Below are positions 1 through 8,720 of a stretch of DNA of 64,000 bases, in pieces. How positions within the stretch are numbered: position 1 is the stretch's first letter; each line of letters begins with the position of its first letter. Location: assembly GCF_000092365.1 (NCBI RefSeq), contig NC_014218.1:558001-622000 (forward strand), written 5' to 3'. Source of the stretch: Arcanobacterium haemolyticum DSM 20595 (GTDB lineage Bacteria; Actinomycetota; Actinomycetes; Actinomycetales; Actinomycetaceae). The notes below the pieces were generated by a model. The model made no database searches, was not told where the DNA came from, and saw nothing but the letters and a program-made list of their open reading frames with translations. Both the position numbers and the translations under genes were made by a program.

Positions 1-94
1 TTTGGGGTACGGTGTACGATCGTTGTGTAACGTTGATTTCGCAAACATGAGAATAGAGCCGAGTAAGAAATAAGAGAGCATCTTAGACACAAGC

Positions 95-129
95 GGGAGG
101 GAGCCTGGCGTGGTGCCGGGCTCCCTCCC
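95..129 (-). terminator. Hairpin downstream of the M13 peptidase gene
   Basis: GGGAGGGAGCC and GGGCTCCCTCCC form an 11 bp GC-rich stem around a short loop, about 70 bases past the peptidase stop codon. There is no strong T-run on either side, so termination is inferred from stem strength and position. Bases 1-94 hold no recognisable gene. Confidence 0.55.
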
Positions 130-198
130 TGTATCCGTATTCCTACGGTCTTGTGTAATTTCTACGGCAGTGCATTTGCGCGTGTACGGTGTGTACCG

Positions 199-2199
199 TT
201 ACCAGATCCGAACGCGATCTTCTGGTGCAAGGTAGAGAGCATCGCCTGGCTGAACGTCAAACGCTTCAGCAAATGCATCAACGTTCTTCACCACACCGTT
301 GGCACGGAATTCTGCCGGGGAGTGCGGATCGGTTGCCACACGCTGAAGCATCAATTCATCGCGGCGCTTTTCCTGCCAAATACGTGCATACGAAAGAAGA
401 ACACGCTGAATGCCAGTGAATCCTGCAATCTCTGGAGCGTCCGCCGAGGAAGCCAGACCATCGCGCTTGCACGCAATGTTGTATGCCTTCAGTGCGATCG
501 TGAGGCCGCCAAGATCGCCAATGTTTTCGCCCAAAGTAAGCTCACCATTGACGTGGTGTGGGGAATCATCTGGGAACTGCGCTGGAACATACGCCGAATA
601 CTGATCCACAAGCGCCTTCGTGCGCTTCTCGAACTCTTCGCGATCCTTATCAGTCCACCAGTTGTTCAAACGGCCCGTGCCATCGTACTTCGAACCCTGA
701 TCATCGAACCCATGGCCGATTTCGTGGCCAATCACGGCCCCAATGCCACCGTAGTTCCAGGCGGCGTCCGCATCGGCATCGAAGAAAGGCGGTTGCAGGA
801 TAGCTGCAGGGAACACGATCTCGTTCATAACCGGGTTGTAGTAAGCGTTCACTGTTTGTGGAGTCATATGCCATTCATCGCGATCCACCGTGGTACCCAA
901 CTTGGCGATATCTTCAGCGTGCTCAAACGCAGCGATCGCACGAATATTACCCATCAGATCATCCGAAGAAATGGCCAGATCAGAGTAATCCTTCCAGCGC
1001 ACTGGGTAGCCGATCTTCGGCGTGAAGGCGGCCAGCTTGGCAAGTGCGCGCTCGCGGGTTTCTTCAGTCATCCAATCCAGAGTTGAGATGGATTCACGGT
1101 AGGCATCAAGAAGATCAGCAACAAGCTGTTCCATCTTTTCCTTGTGGGCCGGCGGGAAGTGCTTGGCCACGTACACCTTGCCAACGGCTTCGCCAAGGCC
1201 ATCGTTCACTAGCATAACGGCGCGCTTCCAGCGATCACGCTGAACTTCCTGGCCAGAAAGTGTGGTGCCGTAGAATGCGAAGTTCGCCGCGGAAATATCG
1301 TCAGAAAGATAAGGAGCGCGTGCTAAAACAACGTGCCAACGCAAGTAGGTGCGCAACGCATCGATATCGAACTTCTCCCACACCTCACCCAAACCAGTGA
1401 ACGAACGTGGTGTCATACACAAGATTTCTGGAGCGTTGTCTGCGGTAATGCCAATCGCTGCCAAGATAGCCTTGAGGTTGAAGCTACCAGCCAACTGGGT
1501 GAACTCATCGTAGGACATGACGTTGTTGGTGAGTTCCGCATTGCGCGATTCCACAACGCTGAAGTGGTGGGATGCAATAGCGGTTTCAACTGCCAAAATC
1601 TGTTCGGCGGCATCCTTCGCATCCACATCGGTAGAACCGGTGGCCAGCGAATAGAGGGTAGGAATAAAGGTTCGGTAGGCATCCAAGATTTCAGCGTATT
1701 CTTCCGCGCGGTAGAACGCTTCATCTGGAAGGCCAATACCAGATTGGTATGCCCAAGGAATGTACTGATCTGGGTTGTTGCGATCGGCATCGGTGCCAAT
1801 TCCGAACGGAGCGCCAATGCCCGTGGTGTAGAACTGGGCGATAGCGATTTCCAGATCTTCCTTGGATGCTGCACTGTCAAGCACATTGAATTCTGGTGCA
1901 AGCGGGGTAGCGCCCAAGCCGTTGATCACGCCTTCGTTCATAAACGAGTTGTAGAGCGCGCCAATCTTGGCAGCATCAGGATCTTCCGACCCCGTGGCGG
2001 CTAAATCAGTGATGATAGTCCGGACGTCTTCTTCAGCCTGGTTATGCAGATCGATGAAGGAACCGGCGGACGATTGATCTGCTGGGATTTCGGTTGAATC
2101 AATCCAAGCTCCGTTGACATGACGGAAAAGATCATCTTGAGGGCGGACGGCGAAGTTAAGCTGTTCCGCAACCTGTTGGGCGGTGTTATCAATACTCAT
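199..2199 (-). CDS. pepO: M13 family zinc metallopeptidase (PepO/neprilysin-like)
   Basis: A 666-residue zinc endopeptidase of the neprilysin/PepO family, which cleaves peptides. The zinc motif HEIGH is at residues 492-496, and the third ligand lies in ENIGDLGG (E558, with D562), the family ExxxD motif. Length fits a full M13 protein with an N-terminal cap domain (about 20-380) and a C-terminal catalytic domain. No signal peptide or membrane segment is visible, so it is probably cytoplasmic, as are other bacterial PepO enzymes. The start lies only 36 bases from the divergent rpiB start, so the two promoters must overlap. The gene ends at a GC-rich hairpin. The family is clear; the substrate is unknown. 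Confidence 0.93.
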   Translation of the reverse strand: MSIDNTAQQVAEQLNFAVRPQDDLFRHVNGAWIDSTEIPADQSSAGSFIDLHNQAEEDVRTIITDLAATGSEDPDAAKIGALYNSFMNEGVINGLGATPLAPEFNVLDSAASKEDLEIAIAQFYTTGIGAPFGIGTDADRNNPDQYIPWAYQSGIGLPDEAFYRAEEYAEILDAYRTFIPTLYSLATGSTDVDAKDAAEQILAVETAIASHHFSVVESRNAELTNNVMSYDEFTQLAGSFNLKAILAAIGITADNAPEILCMTPRSFTGLGEVWEKFDIDALRTYLRWHVVLARAPYLSDDISAANFAFYGTTLSGQEVQRDRWKRAVMLVNDGLGEAVGKVYVAKHFPPAHKEKMEQLVADLLDAYRESISTLDWMTEETRERALAKLAAFTPKIGYPVRWKDYSDLAISSDDLMGNIRAIAAFEHAEDIAKLGTTVDRDEWHMTPQTVNAYYNPVMNEIVFPAAILQPPFFDADADAAWNYGGIGAVIGHEIGHGFDDQGSKYDGTGRLNNWWTDKDREEFEKRTKALVDQYSAYVPAQFPDDSPHHVNGELTLGENIGDLGGLTIALKAYNIACKRDGLASSADAPEIAGFTGIQRVLLSYARIWQEKRRDELMLQRVATDPHSPAEFRANGVVKNVDAFAEAFDVQPGDALYLAPEDRVRIW

Positions 2200-2235
2200 G
2201 GATTAAGCCTACCTGTTATGGGTAAACTGGTGCAC

Positions 2236-2679
2236 ATGCGAGTACATATTGCGGCGGACCACGCCGGTTTTGAATTGAAAGCCCATCTCATCGAACATTT
2301 GCGTGAACAGGGGCATGAAGTCACTGATCACGGTTACGAAACATACGATAAATTGGACGCATACCCACCAGTGTGTTTCGCGGCAGGCGAAGCGGTAGTT
2401 GCAGATCCGGGTTCGCTCGGCATTGTTATTGGCGGTTCCGGCAACGGCGAACAGATAGCAGCTAACAAGGTTGCTGGTGTTCGTGCGGCCCTCGTATGGA
2501 ACGAAGAAATCGCTTCCTTGGCACGCGAACACAACAACGCGAACGTGATTTCGCTTGGCGCCCGCCAGCACTCGCTGGAGGAAGCAACCCGCTTCGTTGA
2601 TGTTTTCCTTAGCACTGGTTACGATCCAGAATCCCGCCACCAGTCACGTATTGACATGATGAGCGATTACGAAAAGTAA
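2236..2679 (+). CDS. rpiB: Ribose-5-phosphate isomerase B
   Basis: A 147-residue RpiB/LacAB family enzyme that interconverts ribose-5-phosphate and ribulose-5-phosphate in the pentose phosphate pathway. MRVHIAADHAGF opens the protein and is the RpiB N-terminus. The segment GGSGNGEQIAANKV has Glu where the E. coli enzyme has its catalytic Cys, which is the actinobacterial (mycobacterial) type. I chose ATG 2236 because homology begins there; in-frame GTG 2230 is possible. With only 36 bases to the divergent peptidase gene and no good ribosome binding site, the message may be leaderless. It converges on cysE with a 12-base gap. Confidence 0.93.
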   Translation: MRVHIAADHAGFELKAHLIEHLREQGHEVTDHGYETYDKLDAYPPVCFAAGEAVVADPGSLGIVIGGSGNGEQIAANKVAGVRAALVWNEEIASLAREHNNANVISLGARQHSLEEATRFVDVFLSTGYDPESRHQSRIDMMSDYEK

Positions 2680-2691
2680 TCACTGCTTTCG

Positions 2692-3273
2692 TTAAATCCA
2701 CATTGCCGGATCGAGCTGTTCGCCGGTTTCCGCCCGGTTCCGTGCCGGCCGATTTTTGGCGGGAATCCCAACGGCGGTATTGCCGTCAGGGACGTCTTTA
2801 ACTACCACGGCATTCGCGCCGATGGCCACGTCGTGCCCAACGGTGATTGGCCCCAAAACCTTGGCGCCGGAGCCGATAACAACGCGATCACCTACGGTGG
2901 GGTGGCGTTTCTCTTCGGACATGGAAACGCCACCCAGCGTTGTGCCATGGAAGATCACCACGTCATCGCCAACTTCGGCAGTTTCCCCGATAACCACACC
3001 CATGCCGTGATCGATGAAGAGCCTCCGCCCGAGTTCCGCGCCAGGATGGATTTCGATTCCAGTGAAGGTTCGTACGGCCTGTGCGAGGATGCGCGCAGGC
3101 GTTTTGAGCCGTTCGTGCCCCCACATACGGTGGGCGATTCGGTATCCCCAGACGGCGTGGACGCCAGGGTAGGCCAGGAAGACTTCCACGAGGTTTCGTG
3201 CCGCAGGATCGTGTTTGAGCACGGCCTGCATGTCTTCTTTCATCTGTGTAAACAGTGGCGGGTGGTTATGCAT
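2692..3273 (-). CDS. cysE: Serine O-acetyltransferase
   Basis: A 193-residue acetyltransferase that makes O-acetylserine from serine and acetyl-CoA, the first step of cysteine synthesis. The C-terminal half is a left-handed beta-helix of hexapeptide repeats (about 85-175), with the CysE segment [20 protein letters not shown]. The N-terminal helical domain is short compared with the E. coli protein, as in many Gram-positive bacteria. It follows cysK by 21 bases on the same strand, so the two genes form a cysKE operon. Confidence 0.95.
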   Translation of the reverse strand: MHNHPPLFTQMKEDMQAVLKHDPAARNLVEVFLAYPGVHAVWGYRIAHRMWGHERLKTPARILAQAVRTFTGIEIHPGAELGRRLFIDHGMGVVIGETAEVGDDVVIFHGTTLGGVSMSEEKRHPTVGDRVVIGSGAKVLGPITVGHDVAIGANAVVVKDVPDGNTAVGIPAKNRPARNRAETGEQLDPAMWI

Positions 3274-3294
3274 GAGGGTTTCTGCCTAAGAGGT

Positions 3295-4221
3295 TTAGTC
3301 GGTCAGCCCTGCGAAAAGCGGGGTGGAAACGTAGCGTTCGCCGAAGTCTGGGATGATAGCAACGATTGTCTTGCCAGCGTTTTCTGGACGGGCTGCTACC
3401 TGGGCTGCAGCATAGAGTGCTGCGCCGGCGGAGATGCCTACCATAAGGCCTTCTTCGTGTGCGGCGCGGCGGGCGAAGTCGATTGCGGCGTCGCTTGGTA
3501 CGGGGAGCACTTCGTCGTACACTTCGGTGTCTAGAACTTCTGGCACAAAGTTTGCGCCGATTCCTTGGATGCCGTGTGGTCCGGCTTTCCCTTCGGAGAG
3601 GAGTGGGGATTCGGCTGGTTCTACGGCAACGATGTGGAGTTCTGGGTTCTTTTCTTTGAGGTATTTTCCTGTGCCGGTGATGGTTCCGCCAGTTCCGATT
3701 CCTGCGATGAAGATGTCTACGTTTCCGTCTAGATCATTCCAGATTTCTGGGCCTGTGGTGGTGTAGTGTTTTTCTGGGTTGGCTGCGTTGGCGAATTGGG
3801 AGGCTTTGATTGCGCCTGGAGTTTCTGCAACGAGCTTTTCTGCGGCTTCTACCGCGCCGCGCATGCCGTCTGCCTTGGGTGTGAGCACGAGTTCAGCGCC
3901 GAATCCGCGTAGGAGCGCACGGCGTTCTTTGGACATGGATTCTGGCATAGTGAGGATGACTTTGTAGCCTCGCGCAGCGCCTACCCAGGCGAGTGCGATT
4001 CCGGTGTTTCCCGAGGTGGCTTCGATGATGGTCCCGCCTGGGGCGAGTTCACCGGAGGCTTCGGCGGCGTCAATGATGGCCACGCCGATGCGGTCTTTCA
4101 CCGAGTTTGCTGGGTTGTAGAATTCAAGTTTTGCGGCCACGGTTGCGGCGGTGCCTGCGATGCGGTTGATTCGTACGAGTGGCGTATTACCGATGAGTTC
4201 GGTTGCGTTGTTGTACAGCAT
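3295..4221 (-). CDS. cysK: Cysteine synthase A
   Basis: A 308-residue PLP-dependent O-acetylserine sulfhydrylase that makes cysteine from O-acetylserine and sulfide. The PLP lysine is K42 in NSVKDRIG, the phosphate and substrate loop is EATSGNTG (67-74), and the glycine-rich [10 protein letters not shown] loop follows. Length is typical. It is the first gene of the cysKE operon; CysK and CysE also form the cysteine synthase complex in other bacteria. A 12 bp palindrome lies 40 bases upstream of the start. Confidence 0.96.
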   Translation of the reverse strand: MLYNNATELIGNTPLVRINRIAGTAATVAAKLEFYNPANSVKDRIGVAIIDAAEASGELAPGGTIIEATSGNTGIALAWVGAARGYKVILTMPESMSKERRALLRGFGAELVLTPKADGMRGAVEAAEKLVAETPGAIKASQFANAANPEKHYTTTGPEIWNDLDGNVDIFIAGIGTGGTITGTGKYLKEKNPELHIVAVEPAESPLLSEGKAGPHGIQGIGANFVPEVLDTEVYDEVLPVPSDAAIDFARRAAHEEGLMVGISAGAALYAAAQVAARPENAGKTIVAIIPDFGERYVSTPLFAGLTD

Positions 4222-4260
4222 TGGACCTGGGATTTCTGTTCGGGGACACTTTGTTGAAAA

Positions 4261-4272
4261 ATAAACGTTTAT
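4261..4272. promoter_or_regulatory. Palindrome upstream of cysK
   Basis: ATAAACGTTTAT is a perfect 12 bp palindrome 40 bases upstream of the cysK start, in the AT-rich stretch where its promoter should lie. It could be an operator for a sulfur-responsive repressor, but I recognise no specific regulator site and a chance palindrome is possible. Confidence 0.3.
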
Positions 4273-4322
4273 ACTCTACGTCAGTTGTGTTGGTAAGCCT
4301 AGCCTTTTCGCCCACAGCGTTT

Positions 4323-4976
4323 TTAGAGTGAACACGTGCCGGCTGGTTGGTCAAGAATTAGGCTCCCATCTGGGATTGGTTCGATTTCCCCGCGCGAGTT
4401 TTCCGAAACGAATATGCCGAATTGATCCACATTATCTACCGCCACACGGAACACAACACCATCGGATTCGTACAGAGTTTCGACGACGGCGTAGCCTCGC
4501 CCACGTGCCTCCGCCTCAAATTTTCCGGCGCTCGCGTGGGGGAGAACCAGGCGTTGTATGCTCCTAGTAACAGGCTGAACCAATGGAGTGTCGGAGAGTG
4601 TAAGCCGTACGGCGTCCGAATAGGCACGCACTAAACCGCCTGTGCCAAGGAGGGTACCGCCGAAGTAGCGCACAACAACCGCGGCGATATCTGTTAGTCC
4701 GCCACCCGTGAGCACATCCAACATGGGGCGTCCAGCGGTACCGGACGGTTCGCCGTCGTCAGAAGAATGTGACAGTGGCTGGGCGCCAGGAACCGAAACT
4801 ACGTATGCACTGCAATGGTGGCGGGCGTCAGGAAATTCTGCGCGCGCGTCCGCCACGAGTTGGCGTGCAGAATCGGCAGATTCAACGCGCCGAATCAGCG
4901 TAATGAAGCGCGAACGTTTGATCTCAAGTTCAGATCGTAACTCGGTGCCGGCAGGTAAACGGAGTAAAGTAATCAT
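4323..4976 (-). CDS. YigZ/IMPACT family protein
   Basis: A protein of about 217 residues in the UPF0029/IMPACT (YigZ) family. The signature is in the first half: EIKRSRFI near the start, then HHCSAYV and DDGEPSGTAGRPML, followed by VVVRYFGGTLLGTGGLVRAY. The C-terminal part fits the ferredoxin-like YigZ C-terminal domain. The role is uncertain; eukaryotic IMPACT binds GCN1 in translation control, and bacterial function is not settled. I start at ATG 4976 because the family begins at the next residues (MITLLRLP); an upstream in-frame start at 5009 would add 11 unconserved residues. It stands alone between cysK and rpmF. Confidence 0.85.
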   Translation of the reverse strand: MITLLRLPAGTELRSELEIKRSRFITLIRRVESADSARQLVADARAEFPDARHHCSAYVVSVPGAQPLSHSSDDGEPSGTAGRPMLDVLTGGGLTDIAAVVVRYFGGTLLGTGGLVRAYSDAVRLTLSDTPLVQPVTRSIQRLVLPHASAGKFEAEARGRGYAVVETLYESDGVVFRVAVDNVDQFGIFVSENSRGEIEPIPDGSLILDQPAGTCSL

Positions 4977-5067
4977 CGGTTCCAAGTGTACCCCAGTGGT
5001 TCTTCGCACAAAACGCTACTCGGATCCGTCTAAAAAGGGGAAGGCGTGCTAAAGTAATTGCTTGTCT

Positions 5068-5101
5068 GCTTGGAAAACCAAGCTACTTGGTGAAAACCAA
5101 G
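5068..5101 (+). promoter_or_regulatory. Two tandem stem-loops in the rpmF leader
   Basis: GCTTGG-AAAA-CCAAGC (5068-5083) and CTTGGT-GAAA-ACCAAG (5086-5101) form two adjacent small hairpins that share the arm CTTGG/CCAAG, so they could also pair with each other. They lie 35-68 bases upstream of rpmF. A role in RNA stability or autogenous control by L32 is possible but only inferred. Confidence 0.4.
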
Positions 5102-5135
5102 CACATTGATCGTTATGAAAGGAGCGGTTGGACTC

Positions 5136-5300
5136 ATGGCAGTACCTAAGCGCAAGATGTCCCGTAGCAACACCCGCTCTCGCCGCTCCCAGTGGAAGGC
5201 TGAGCTCACCGAGCTTCAGACCGTCAAGTCCCTTGGTGGCCGCGAGGTGCGTATCCCGCGCCGTTTGGCGAAGGCCGCACAAAAGGGCTTGCTTGACTGA
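5136..5300 (+). CDS. rpmF: 50S ribosomal protein L32 (zinc-independent type)
   Basis: A 54-residue bL32. It opens with [20 protein letters not shown], the invariant L32 N-terminus. There is no cysteine anywhere, so it lacks the CxxC...CxxC zinc ribbon; this is the form common in mycobacteria and related actinobacteria. ATG 5136 is chosen because homology begins there and AGGAG lies about 11 bases upstream. It is not preceded by the yceD (DUF177) gene that is its usual neighbour elsewhere. A short terminator follows directly. Confidence 0.95.
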   Translation: MAVPKRKMSRSNTRSRRSQWKAELTELQTVKSLGGREVRIPRRLAKAAQKGLLD

Positions 5301-5318
5301 GATAAGCTAAACGAAGAT

Positions 5319-5346
5319 GGCTCCGGATAATCCGGGGCTATTTTTG
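5319..5346 (+). terminator. Rho-independent terminator of rpmF
   Basis: GGCTCCGGA and TCCGGGGCT pair (one G-T wobble) across a TAA loop and are followed directly by TTTTT. Position 19 bases after the rpmF stop fits an intrinsic terminator. Confidence 0.8.
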
Positions 5347-5504
5347 TATACATAGAATAAGGCTGCAGTGGAGCGGCCTGATCTTGTCCGCACCGTAAGA
5401 TGTGATGAAGCAGTGTGGGAAGCCCAGTTTTGCTCATTTAATTGAGCCGAAAAGATGGCGTAGACTGGGAAGAAGATGTTGGACGCACGCCCAAAGGAGA
5501 AAAC

Positions 5505-6137
5505 GTGTCTCGGAAATTCTTCGGTATTCTTGCTGCCGCTACGATTGTGTTGACCGGTTGTAGTGATACACAGTCTGCTACAGATAAAGTAACGGACAAG
5601 CCAGCGGCCTCAGAAACTAAGAAAGAAGAACCGAAGCCTACGCTGTCAGAGACCACGTTAAAGCGGGCGCTAAAAGAAACCGATCTGAAAGAAACACCTC
5701 AAGAAGATCGCAACGTGTACGATGCCCCAGTGTTGCACCTGGAAGTCCCAAAAGAACTGATACGCCAGCACGATAAGAAAGACGGCCGGATCGGTTTCTG
5801 GAAAGATGCTGATGAATCGCGTTCCATCGTGCTAGCTGTTGTTGGTATCGCAGGCGTTGCACAGAATGCAGAAAACTATGCTGCGATGCTGCGAGAAGCT
5901 TCCCAGGCGCAGGGGAAGAACGTAGACGTTCAAGAAGATGTGGAATTTGGGGATGTTTCAGCGCACCACATATCTGTTTCAGGCGGAGCATATCACTCAG
6001 AAATTTTTGCTTTTACCGTTGACGGCGTAGCATATGAGCTCACGTTGAATGCTAAGAGCCCCGAATTACTTGATACTCTCCGCCCGTTCGCACTTACAAC
6101 GGTAGCAACTCCTAAAGAACACAGGAGTGCGAACTAA
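5505..6137 (+). CDS. Putative lipoprotein
   Basis: A 210-residue lipoprotein of unknown function. From GTG 5505 the protein has a short basic n-region, a hydrophobic segment and the lipobox LTGC with Cys19, so it should be lipidated and held on the outer face of the membrane. AAGGAG lies 5 bases upstream and supports this start over longer in-frame ones. Residues 20-60 are a charged Lys/Glu/Thr-rich linker; the rest has the alternating pattern of a small alpha/beta fold and resembles no family I can name with confidence. The sialidase-like gene follows 28 bases later and could be cotranscribed. Confidence 0.8.
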   Translation: MSRKFFGILAAATIVLTGCSDTQSATDKVTDKPAASETKKEEPKPTLSETTLKRALKETDLKETPQEDRNVYDAPVLHLEVPKELIRQHDKKDGRIGFWKDADESRSIVLAVVGIAGVAQNAENYAAMLREASQAQGKNVDVQEDVEFGDVSAHHISVSGGAYHSEIFAFTVDGVAYELTLNAKSPELLDTLRPFALTTVATPKEHRSAN

Positions 6138-6165
6138 CCGGTAGAGGGATCGGCAGAGGCAACAG

Positions 6166-7161
6166 ATGATTGAAGCGATTGGGGAACCGCGGCGGTTATG
6201 TGCGCCTTCGGATAAGGGAGAAGTTCGGATCCCGGCATTGGCCAATGTAGCCGGCGAAACCGTGTGTTTGTTTGATGTTCGCCCGGCGCCGGCTAGCGGA
6301 GCTGGCCGTGCGTTCACCGGCGAAGTCATGGCATCAGATTTACCGAACCCGAATTACCTGGCGTACGTTTCTGTGGATCACCCCTCCGATCCGATTCGTT
6401 TTACTGATGAACCGGCGATTTCCTCCGATGCTTGCGTGGCATCTGAAGGAGCATCTATCACGGTGGCGTATGGGTCGGTTGATGGGCCGGTCAGCTATAT
6501 GTCGTCTCGCTTTACCGGCCCGCGTCTGGTGCCCTGGCTGGCCTACGGTGCAGATCTGGATTCGCTGGCACATCACCGCCTTGACGTGCTTTACGAAGAA
6601 ACACGAGCCGATGCCCTTTTTGCTACCTCGGGTTCCACGATCACGATTGATGACATGGCGTTCGTGCCGTACACCATGCGGTGTGGCGATGAGGCCCATG
6701 TACGTATTGCTCACTTCCGCCGTGGCGAACTGGTAGATCTCTCTGGCCCAATCACGGCACCACACGCCCAGATTGATGAAACATCCCTTGCCTACGATCC
6801 TGCCGGCACAGTGATTCTTAATGCTCGCATCCAAGGATTCGAAGGGCGTGGGGCAGGGGGCCGCCTTGTCGCATATTCGTCTGATGGTCTAACGTTCACC
6901 TGCCCGGATCGGGTAGAGATCCCCCATCCGGGCAGTAACGCGAAAGCTTTAGGCCACATGCTGATTCACCCACATTCGCTCACAGCACGGGAGCGTGGAG
7001 CGATCGTGGATATGCGAACCGGCAGAATTCTTTTCGATTTTGGCCCAGGTGAATTCGGCTATTCTGATGCGATTTGGGCACCGGATGGCACGCTGTGTGT
7101 AGTTGCCGAACGCAACAATGAACTGTGGGAGTGGCGCTTAGCCGGCGTGCCGGGCGCGTAA
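6166..7161 (+). CDS. Sialidase-like (GH33 fold) protein, probably cytoplasmic
   Basis: A 331-residue protein that I read as a divergent GH33 sialidase. The visible marks are the N-terminal RIP motif (R21-I22-P23 in VRIPALANV), FDVRP (36-40), a candidate Glu in DETSLAYD (E205) ahead of ILNAR (R221), a degenerate Asp-box at 239-243 (SDGLTF), and the C-terminal GYSDAIWAPDGT with the expected catalytic Tyr at 299. The third arginine of the triad may be R275 or R277. It has no signal peptide and no carbohydrate-binding domain, unlike secreted NanH enzymes, so it may act on imported sialosides. It overlaps the convergent permease gene by 24 bases. A non-catalytic Asp-box beta-propeller is the main alternative. 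Confidence 0.6.
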   Translation: MIEAIGEPRRLCAPSDKGEVRIPALANVAGETVCLFDVRPAPASGAGRAFTGEVMASDLPNPNYLAYVSVDHPSDPIRFTDEPAISSDACVASEGASITVAYGSVDGPVSYMSSRFTGPRLVPWLAYGADLDSLAHHRLDVLYEETRADALFATSGSTITIDDMAFVPYTMRCGDEAHVRIAHFRRGELVDLSGPITAPHAQIDETSLAYDPAGTVILNARIQGFEGRGAGGRLVAYSSDGLTFTCPDRVEIPHPGSNAKALGHMLIHPHSLTARERGAIVDMRTGRILFDFGPGEFGYSDAIWAPDGTLCVVAERNNELWEWRLAGVPGA

Positions 7162-8001
7162 CCTCCCAGTAATCACTCCGCGCCGCGGGGCAAACAACCA
7201 GGCCACTACGAAGATCACGGTGAGGATCAAAACGATTGTGGCGCCGGTTGGTACGTCCCAGGTCCACGACGCCCAAATCCCTAAGAACGCGCCCAACGAT
7301 CCGAGGGCCGGGGAGATCACCATCATCGTTGCTACACGATCGGTGAGCATGCGCGCGGCCGCTGCCGGCGTAATCAGCAACGCCAACACTAGGATGTTGC
7401 CGATTGTTTGCACAGATACCACTACGGCAGCTGCTACAGCCAAGTAAATAATCAGATCGGCAGCAAGGGTAGACATTCCAAGGCTGGATGCATAATCGCG
7501 ATCAACGCTCACGGCCACCAGTTTGCGGTGGAACAGCGCCAGCACGGAAATAATGACGAATCCTAGCCCGGCCACAGCCAACATATCCGAATCGGTAGAT
7601 CCGTTAAGCGAACCGAATAGGAATGATTCGAGCGAGCCGGTGTAGCCTGGAATTCGCGACATGATCACCAAGCCCAATGCGAACGCGGCAGCGAAGAACA
7701 CGCCGATAATCGAATCCTCTTTCAACCGGCGGTGCTGGGAAAACAGCGTGATCAGCAGTGTCACGATTACACCCGCAACGGCCCCGCCCAGCAGGATTGA
7801 TCCCTGCAACGCGAACGCCGCCGCGATGCCTGGGAAAACAGCGTGGGAGAGCGCGTCACCCACAAACGACATCCCGCGCAACACCACGTGCGTGCCCACC
7901 ACGCCACACACGATTGACGCCAAAATAGCAACGATCAGTGCCCGGGGCAGGAAACTAAGTGCAGGGTTGGTCAGATCAGTGAAGAAATCGATGATGTTCA
8001 T
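7138..8001 (-). CDS. Anchored-repeat-type metal ABC transporter, permease
   Basis: A 287-residue integral membrane protein of the ABC-3 (ZnuB/MntB) family. It has about eight to nine hydrophobic segments and the family motif GDALSHAVFPGIAAAF near residues 48-63. The start is ATG 8001, whose ATGA overlaps the stop of the ATPase gene; an upstream in-frame start would add 45 residues without hydrophobic character. It is the last gene of a four-gene operon (substrate binder, surface protein, ATPase, permease), each pair joined by a 4-base ATGA overlap. The set matches the actinobacterial anchored-repeat ABC transporter family, related to zinc and manganese importers. Confidence 0.92.
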   Translation of the reverse strand: MNIIDFFTDLTNPALSFLPRALIVAILASIVCGVVGTHVVLRGMSFVGDALSHAVFPGIAAAFALQGSILLGGAVAGVIVTLLITLFSQHRRLKEDSIIGVFFAAAFALGLVIMSRIPGYTGSLESFLFGSLNGSTDSDMLAVAGLGFVIISVLALFHRKLVAVSVDRDYASSLGMSTLAADLIIYLAVAAAVVVSVQTIGNILVLALLITPAAAARMLTDRVATMMVISPALGSLGAFLGIWASWTWDVPTGATIVLILTVIFVVAWLFAPRRGVITGRLRARHAG

Positions 8002-8720
8002 GCCAGCCCCAAACTTTTGAGTAGTGGTGAATGTTCGCGCACGCCATACGTCTCCATCCACAGGTGCGGGTCGCGCAGGTCGGCAGGCGTTCCGTAGGCG
8101 CGTACTGTCCGGTTGACCATGAGGAGTTGGGAACACATGTCCACTGCTCCAGGGAGATCGTGGGTGGACATGAGGATGCCAACTCCCGTATTGGCAAGTG
8201 AGGTGAAGAGCTCCGTGAGCGAATCCTGGTTTGGGTGATCGAGCCCGGTGAATGGTTCGTCAAGCAGGAGTAACGATGGTTGCGTCACGAGTGCCCGCGC
8301 CACGAGTAGCCTCTGTTTTTGCCCTCCAGAAAGTTCGGCCAGGGTGCGATCAGAGTAGTGGGCGAGTCCCACGGTATCGAGCGCCTGGTAGACAGCTTGC
8401 CATTCTTTCTTTCCCAGCCGAGAATACCAGCGTTGCGTTGGAATAAACGAGGTAGCCACGAGCTGTTCGAGTGACATAGGGTAGTCCCATTCGATCAGCC
8501 GTGATTGGGGCACGTACCCGATTTTCGCGTTGCGTGTGATCGTTCCAGCGGCCGTGGGGATGAGCCCGTTAATAGCACGCATGAGCGTGGTTTTTCCGGC
8601 ACCGTTTGGCCCGATGAGTCCAACGAGTTGCCCAGATTCGATACTGAACGAAATATCGTGGAGTACGTTGCGTCCGCCGAGTTTGACGCCCACGTTATCG
8701 ACGTGGAGGAGTCTGGTCAC
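7998..8720 (-). CDS. Anchored-repeat-type metal ABC transporter, ATPase
   Basis: A 240-residue ABC ATPase of the ZnuC/MntA type. Walker A is GPNGAGKT (37-44), the signature is LSGGQKQR, and Walker B is LLLLDEP, with the switch His in STHDL. It would drive uptake through the permease encoded by the overlapping next gene. Gene order and the ATGA overlaps at both ends show strict translational coupling within the operon. Confidence 0.95.
   Translation of the reverse strand: MTRLLHVDNVGVKLGGRNVLHDISFSIESGQLVGLIGPNGAGKTTLMRAINGLIPTAAGTITRNAKIGYVPQSRLIEWDYPMSLEQLVATSFIPTQRWYSRLGKKEWQAVYQALDTVGLAHYSDRTLAELSGGQKQRLLVARALVTQPSLLLLDEPFTGLDHPNQDSLTELFTSLANTGVGILMSTHDLPGAVDMCSQLLMVNRTVRAYGTPADLRDPHLWMETYGVREHSPLLKSLGLA

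Noticed and set aside
151-1086. Long plus-strand open frame opposite the M13 peptidase
   Set aside because: It lies wholly within the peptidase gene and lacks any family-like composition; the minus-strand protein has a complete zinc site.
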